Shown here in pieces: positions 32,524 through 35,827 of a stretch of 35,827 bases of DNA. The stretch is from Candidatus Magasanikbacteria bacterium RIFOXYD2_FULL_41_14. GTDB taxonomy: Bacteria > Patescibacteriota > Patescibacteriia > Magasanikbacterales > GWA2-37-8. The notes below the pieces were generated by a model. It had not been told where the DNA came from and did not search any database. It was given only the letters and a program-made list of their open reading frames with translations. Position 1 is the first letter of the stretch; every line of letters begins with the position of its first letter. The translations under genes were made by a program, and so were the position numbers. The stretch is from NCBI GenBank assembly GCA_001784475.1, contig MFRE01000021.1:1-35827 (forward strand). The letters run 5' to 3'.

Positions 32524-34617
32524 AAAATGAAGCCGGCGGGCGACCAACCGCAAGCGATTAAGAAATTAACCGCTGGTTTGGAAAAAAATTTTAATCGCCA
32601 GACATTGCTTGGAGTTACTGGTTCGGGTAAAACTTTTACGATTGCCAATGTGATTGACGAAGTGCAGTTACCAACTTTGGTAATTGCGCATAACAAAACT
32701 CTGGCGGCGCAGTTGTGTAATGAGTTTCGCGAATTTTTTCCAAATAATGCCGTGGAATATTTTGTTTCGTACTATGACTATTATCAGCCGGAAGCATATA
32801 TTCCGGGGTCTGACACTTATATTGAAAAAGAATCACAGATAAATGAAGAAATTGATCGTCTGCGCCACGCTTGCACGCAGGCACTTTTGTCTCGTCGCGA
32901 TGTAATTGTGGTGGCATCGGTGTCGGCAATTTACAGTTTAGGTTCGCCCGAACAATATTTAAATGAGGCCGTGATCTTTAAAATTGGAGAAAAGATTGAT
33001 CGCACCAGCGTTACGCGCAAATTAGTGGAACTGCAGTTTGAACGCACGAGTGGCGATTTAACCCGTGGGACTTTTCGTTTGCGTGGTGGGGTTTTGGAGA
33101 TTGTGCCAGTACATGAAGAAAGAATTTATCGTTTAGAAATTGATAGCCACATTAAAATCATTGAAATTCTGGATGTAGTTACGCGTAAGGTTATTAAAGA
33201 GGTATCAGAAGTTTGGCTTTATCCGGCGAAGCATTATTTGGCTTCGGTCGAAGACACTGAAAATGCTTTTGCTCAAATTAGAAGTGATTTGGACGCGCAA
33301 CTAAAATATTTTGAAAAGGCCGGAAAAGTGTTGGAATATGAACGCCTTAAACGCCGGACTCGTTATGATTTAGAAATGATAAAAAATATCGGTTACTGTA
33401 GTGGTATTGAAAATTATTCTCGTTATTTTGACGGACGCGCCGAAGGGTCGGCACCCTTTACGCTTTTGGACTATTTTGCCGCTTGTGATAAAGATTTTTT
33501 AACAGTTGTGGATGAATCGCATGTAACAATTCCCCAAATCGGCGGAATGTATAACGGCGACCGGGCGCGCAAAAATACTTTAATTGAGCATGGGTTTAGG
33601 TTGCCGAGCGCGCGCGACAATCGTCCGCTTACTTATCCGGAGTTTGAAAAACGCGTTAATAAAATGATTTTTGTGTCGGCCACACCGAGCGCGTTTGAAA
33701 TTAAAGAGAGTCAACAGGTGGTTGAACAAATCGTGCGCCCGACGGGGTTAATTGACCCGGAGGTGATTATTAGACCGGTGACAGGCGGTCGTCCGTTAGC
33801 GGTCATTGCGACCCGACAGTTGGCGGGGAAGCAATCTAACGTTGGGATTGCCGCGTCGTCCGCCAATGGGCGGACTCCTCGCAATGATAAAAATAATCTA
33901 TCGCAAATTGAAGATTTAATTATTCGTATTGATGAGCGTGTAAAAATTAATGAACGGGTTTTGGTTACTACGCTCACCAAGAAAATGGCGGAAGATTTGA
34001 ATGATTATTTGTTAAAAAAAGGAGTTAAGGTAAAATATTTACATAGCGAAATTGACACTTTGGAGCGCATTGAAATTATTACTGATTTACGGCGTGGTAA
34101 AATTGACGTGATTGTGGGTGTAAATTTATTGCGCGAGGGGTTGGACTTGCCCGAGGTATCGTTTGTGGCGATTCTAGACGCAGATAAGGAAGGGTTTTTG
34201 CGTAGTGAAACCAGTTTAATTCAAACAATCGGCCGAGCGGCGCGTAATATTAATGGTCGGGTGGTTTTATATGCCGACAACATAACTGGTTCCATCAAAC
34301 GCGCGCTTAGTGAAACCGACCGTCGTCGCACTGTACAGTTGGCCTATAATAAAAAACACAACATTACGCCAAAAACAATTGAAAAAAACATTCGGGATAT
34401 TTTGAGTGAGTTTGGTTTGACGCGTGTGGCCGGCAAGGGGCGTGGACATAGTCGTGCCAAGAAAATTTTGGAGTTGGACTTAAAAGGGGACAGCAGGCCG
34501 TTGCCGGAAATTATTAAAGAAAAAGAAATGGAAATGCGCAAGGCGGCCAAAGAATTGGAATTTGAACTCGCGGCCATACTGCGCGACGAAATAGGGGTGT
34601 TGAAGAAGCGTCAATAA
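32503..34617 (+). CDS. uvrB: excinuclease ABC subunit B, with in-frame palindromic insertion
   Basis: DNA helicase-like subunit that receives damage from UvrA and recruits UvrC. Motifs: PAGDQPQAIKKL, Walker A GVTGSGKT (about 37-44), the beta-hairpin YYDYYQPEAYIPGSDTYIEK, DESHVTIPQI, VSATPSAFE, VLVTTLTKKMAEDLNDYL, VNLLREGLDLPEVSFVAILD and QTIGRAARN. The C-terminal UVR helix EMRKAAKELEFELAAILRDE closes it. At 704 residues it is about 40 longer than the usual ~660. The excess lies at about residues 428-466, where RPTGLIDPEV is separated from QIEDLIIRIDERVK by a translated family B palindrome. All helicase motifs stay in frame. Confidence 0.97.
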   Translation: MKFKLKSKMKPAGDQPQAIKKLTAGLEKNFNRQTLLGVTGSGKTFTIANVIDEVQLPTLVIAHNKTLAAQLCNEFREFFPNNAVEYFVSYYDYYQPEAYIPGSDTYIEKESQINEEIDRLRHACTQALLSRRDVIVVASVSAIYSLGSPEQYLNEAVIFKIGEKIDRTSVTRKLVELQFERTSGDLTRGTFRLRGGVLEIVPVHEERIYRLEIDSHIKIIEILDVVTRKVIKEVSEVWLYPAKHYLASVEDTENAFAQIRSDLDAQLKYFEKAGKVLEYERLKRRTRYDLEMIKNIGYCSGIENYSRYFDGRAEGSAPFTLLDYFAACDKDFLTVVDESHVTIPQIGGMYNGDRARKNTLIEHGFRLPSARDNRPLTYPEFEKRVNKMIFVSATPSAFEIKESQQVVEQIVRPTGLIDPEVIIRPVTGGRPLAVIATRQLAGKQSNVGIAASSANGRTPRNDKNNLSQIEDLIIRIDERVKINERVLVTTLTKKMAEDLNDYLLKKGVKVKYLHSEIDTLERIEIITDLRRGKIDVIVGVNLLREGLDLPEVSFVAILDADKEGFLRSETSLIQTIGRAARNINGRVVLYADNITGSIKRALSETDRRRTVQLAYNKKHNITPKTIEKNIRDILSEFGLTRVAGKGRGHSRAKKILELDLKGDSRPLPEIIKEKEMEMRKAAKELEFELAAILRDEIGVLKKRQ
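33802..33887. repeat. palindromic repeat family B inside uvrB
   Basis: Ends GTCATTGCGA and TCGCAATGAT; core GCAATCTAACGTTGGGATTG is identical to the intergenic copy at 21994-22063. A second nested arm pair, GTTGGCGGG-type and CCGCCAATGGGCGG, is present only here. Confidence 0.85.
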
Positions 34618-34634
34618 TTTGTTATACTACTTTG

Positions 34635-34738
34635 TGTCATCCTCGTGAAAACGGGGATCCAGTCGCGTAATAAAATTTTTGGATTCCCGCTTTTACCCCA
34701 AGGGCACTTGTCGCTTTGCTCGGGCGCGCGGGAATGAT
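34635..34738. repeat. palindromic repeat (GTCAT..GGATTCCCGC type) between uvrB and phosphatidyltransferase
   Basis: TGTCATCCTCGTGAAAACGG and GGATCCAG on the left are inverse to TGGATTCCCGC and CGCGGGAATGATAA on the right. It carries in-frame start codons (34716, 34734) that should not be taken as gene starts. Confidence 0.75.
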
Positions 34739-34751
34739 AATTAGATTATAT

Positions 34752-35375
34752 ATGGAATGGATCAATAAGTATAAAGAAAAGCATGGTGATTTGTTTGTTT
34801 ATCAAAAAGCGACCGAAAAAAACGGTCACGATATTTTTTTGTATCGATATTTTCTTCATGGTTTACCTGAGAGTGTAACACCTAATCGGCTAACTTTGCT
34901 CAGGATTATGATGACTCCGCCGGTTTTTCTGTTGGCCTTATATGGCCATTACGCTTGGGGTGCTTTTTTCTTTATGATCGCCGCTTTTACAGATGCAATG
35001 GATGGCACGATTGCTCGGATGCGTGATCAAATAACTGATTTTGGTAAATTATTTGACCCGTTGGCAGACAAACTTTTAATTGGCTCAATGGTATTGCTTT
35101 TAGTATTTCGTTATTATCCTGATTGGTTGGGCATGGCAATTTTAGCGGTTGAAATTATGTTCATCATTGTCGCTTATATCTCTCATCATTATTTCCACAT
35201 TACCCGGATGGCCAACGTTTGGGGGAAGATAAAAATGTGGTTGCAGGTGATCGCGACCTTTTTGGTACTATTGGCTTTGCTATTAGATTTTCCTCTTTTG
35301 TTTGCGGTGGCGTTTTGGCTGTTTGGATTTGCGCTCGGATTTGCGCTGGTCAGTTTGTTTACGTACGGAGTATAA
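34752..35375 (+). CDS. CDP-alcohol phosphatidyltransferase (PgsA-like)
   Basis: Membrane enzyme that transfers a phosphatidyl group from CDP-diacylglycerol to an alcohol such as glycerol-3-phosphate. The invariant motif D-x2-DG-x2-AR-x8-G-x3-D-x3-D is complete in DAMDGTIARMRDQITDFGKL plus FDPLAD. It has about five membrane helices over 207 residues. The start at 34752 (MEWINKYKEK) is chosen because two earlier in-frame ATGs lie inside the palindromic repeat. The N-terminal ~40 residues before VTPNRLTLLRI are longer than in most PgsA. The alcohol substrate cannot be read from sequence; phosphatidylglycerophosphate synthase is the default guess. Confidence 0.9.
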   Translation: MEWINKYKEKHGDLFVYQKATEKNGHDIFLYRYFLHGLPESVTPNRLTLLRIMMTPPVFLLALYGHYAWGAFFFMIAAFTDAMDGTIARMRDQITDFGKLFDPLADKLLIGSMVLLLVFRYYPDWLGMAILAVEIMFIIVAYISHHYFHITRMANVWGKIKMWLQVIATFLVLLALLLDFPLLFAVAFWLFGFALGFALVSLFTYGV

Positions 35376-35382
35376 AATAAAA

Positions 35383-35694
35383 TTATTTTTTTATTATTTT
35401 GATTCCCCTTAACCCCAAGGCCAACGACATCAAGACGACTATTTTTAAAAAATAATGACTATTAGTATTTAGAAAATTGGTCGTCATGGGGGTAATTTTT
35501 CCGACTAATAGGTGAACAAGAATTCCAATCGGCAAAGTCAGAAAAATCCAGTTCAATTTTGGAATTTTAATATTGATTTTTAAGAATAGTTTGGTTAAGA
35601 GGGGAGAGAGTAAATACATCCCCAAAAAAGAAACTGCCAAGTCAAAAATGGCGTAACCGGTAAAACGAAACTGACGGAGGAATTCTATTGTCAT
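35383..35694 (-). CDS. small membrane protein, three helices
   Basis: A 103-residue hydrophobic protein that I do not recognise. Three membrane segments are likely: about 15-38 (YAIFDLAVSFLGMYLLSPLL), 47-66 (LNWIFLTLPIGILVHLLVG) and 80-97. Loops are short and Lys-rich, and the C-terminus ends GIKIIKK. It starts 5 bp after the stop of the gene that enters from the right edge, so the two are probably one operon. It is convergent with the phosphatidyltransferase (7-bp gap). Confidence 0.65.
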   Translation of the reverse strand: MTIEFLRQFRFTGYAIFDLAVSFLGMYLLSPLLTKLFLKINIKIPKLNWIFLTLPIGILVHLLVGKITPMTTNFLNTNSHYFLKIVVLMSLALGLRGIKIIKK

Positions 35695-35699
35695 GTGAT

Positions 35700-35827
35700 T
35701 TACATTATTTCAATTTTTTCTCCTAAAAATTTTGGTTGTTTGTTTAATAATAGATCAATAAATACTTTTACACGCGCCAGTTTTTCTCTTAATTTTGTTC
35801 GTAGTCCTCGGTAAGTATTTATATCTT
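35700..35827 (-). CDS. 3' end of a gene, cut by the window edge
   Basis: The minus strand reads open from the edge to a TAA at 35700-35702. The last ~41 residues include DINTYRGLRTKLREKLARVK, then VFIDLLLNKQPKFLGEKIEI and a final Met, a charged helical tail. Too little remains to identify the protein. Confidence 0.55.
   Translation of the reverse strand, partial: DINTYRGLRTKLREKLARVKVFIDLLLNKQPKFLGEKIEIM

Noticed and set aside
34716-34751. Earlier starts for the phosphatidyltransferase
   Set aside because: The earlier ATGs lie within or just after the palindromic repeat and add no recognisable sequence.

Overview
This window looks like part of a chromosome from a small-genome Candidate Phyla Radiation (Patescibacteria) bacterium, most likely parcubacterial or ABY1-like. 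The signs are compact gene packing, few clear Shine-Dalgarno sites, an oligopeptide-binding protein anchored by a membrane segment, a T4SS-pilin-like protein, and a secE-nusG-rplK cluster that ends without rplA. UGA acts as a stop codon at several genes, so this is not a code-25 lineage (Gracilibacteria/SR1). The lineage call is inference from content only.

Layout. 1-3.1 kb: two unrecognised proteins and a PEP-utiliser swivelling-domain protein (+). 3.2-3.8 kb: an enlarged RNase P RNA (+). 3.8-10.4 kb (-): a D-2-hydroxyacid dehydrogenase with a small Cys-rich protein, RNase J with a HAD phosphatase, tRNA-Leu(CAG), and secG followed by a peptide-binding protein. 10.5-15.7 kb (+): a DsbA-like thioredoxin, a pilin-like membrane protein and uvrA. 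15.8-21.3 kb (-): tRNA-Ile(UAU), rluD-like, gmk, a GNAT-like protein, rplS, and an 873-residue protein with an apparent amidoligase-like core. 21.4-25.5 kb (+): PAP2 phosphatase, sugar nucleotidyltransferase, mltG, a DUF559 endonuclease framed by inverted repeats, and queA. 25.6-30.2 kb (-): secE-nusG-rplK, then gyrB followed by a frameshifted kinase-like gene. 30.4-35.4 kb (+): a single-pass membrane protein, a rodA/ftsW-type SEDS protein, uvrB and a CDP-alcohol phosphatidyltransferase. The window ends with a small membrane protein and the 3' end of another gene (-).

How the genes fit together. The protein-coding content is mostly housekeeping: cell envelope (RodA/FtsW-type protein, MltG, PAP2, nucleotidyltransferase, phospholipid synthase), secretion (SecE, SecG, substrate-binding protein, DsbA, pilin-like protein), nucleotide excision repair (UvrA, UvrB), topology (GyrB), RNA processing and modification (RNase P, RNase J, RluD, QueA, tRNAs) and translation (L11, L19, NusG).

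The most unusual feature is the density of short palindromic repeats, and where they sit. One family occurs twice inside the RNase P RNA, at its P3 and P16/P17 positions. Three different families are carried in frame inside protein genes: two clear insertions in queA and one in uvrB. One of these families also forms near-perfect 35-bp terminal inverted repeats directly abutting a DUF559 (Vsr-like) endonuclease gene, with an identical third copy 300 bp away inside queA. This pattern suggests a minimal endonuclease-linked repeat mobile system, comparable in concept to REP/RAYT or Rickettsia palindromic elements. That is the leading candidate here for an undescribed system; the amidoligase-like 873-residue protein is second.
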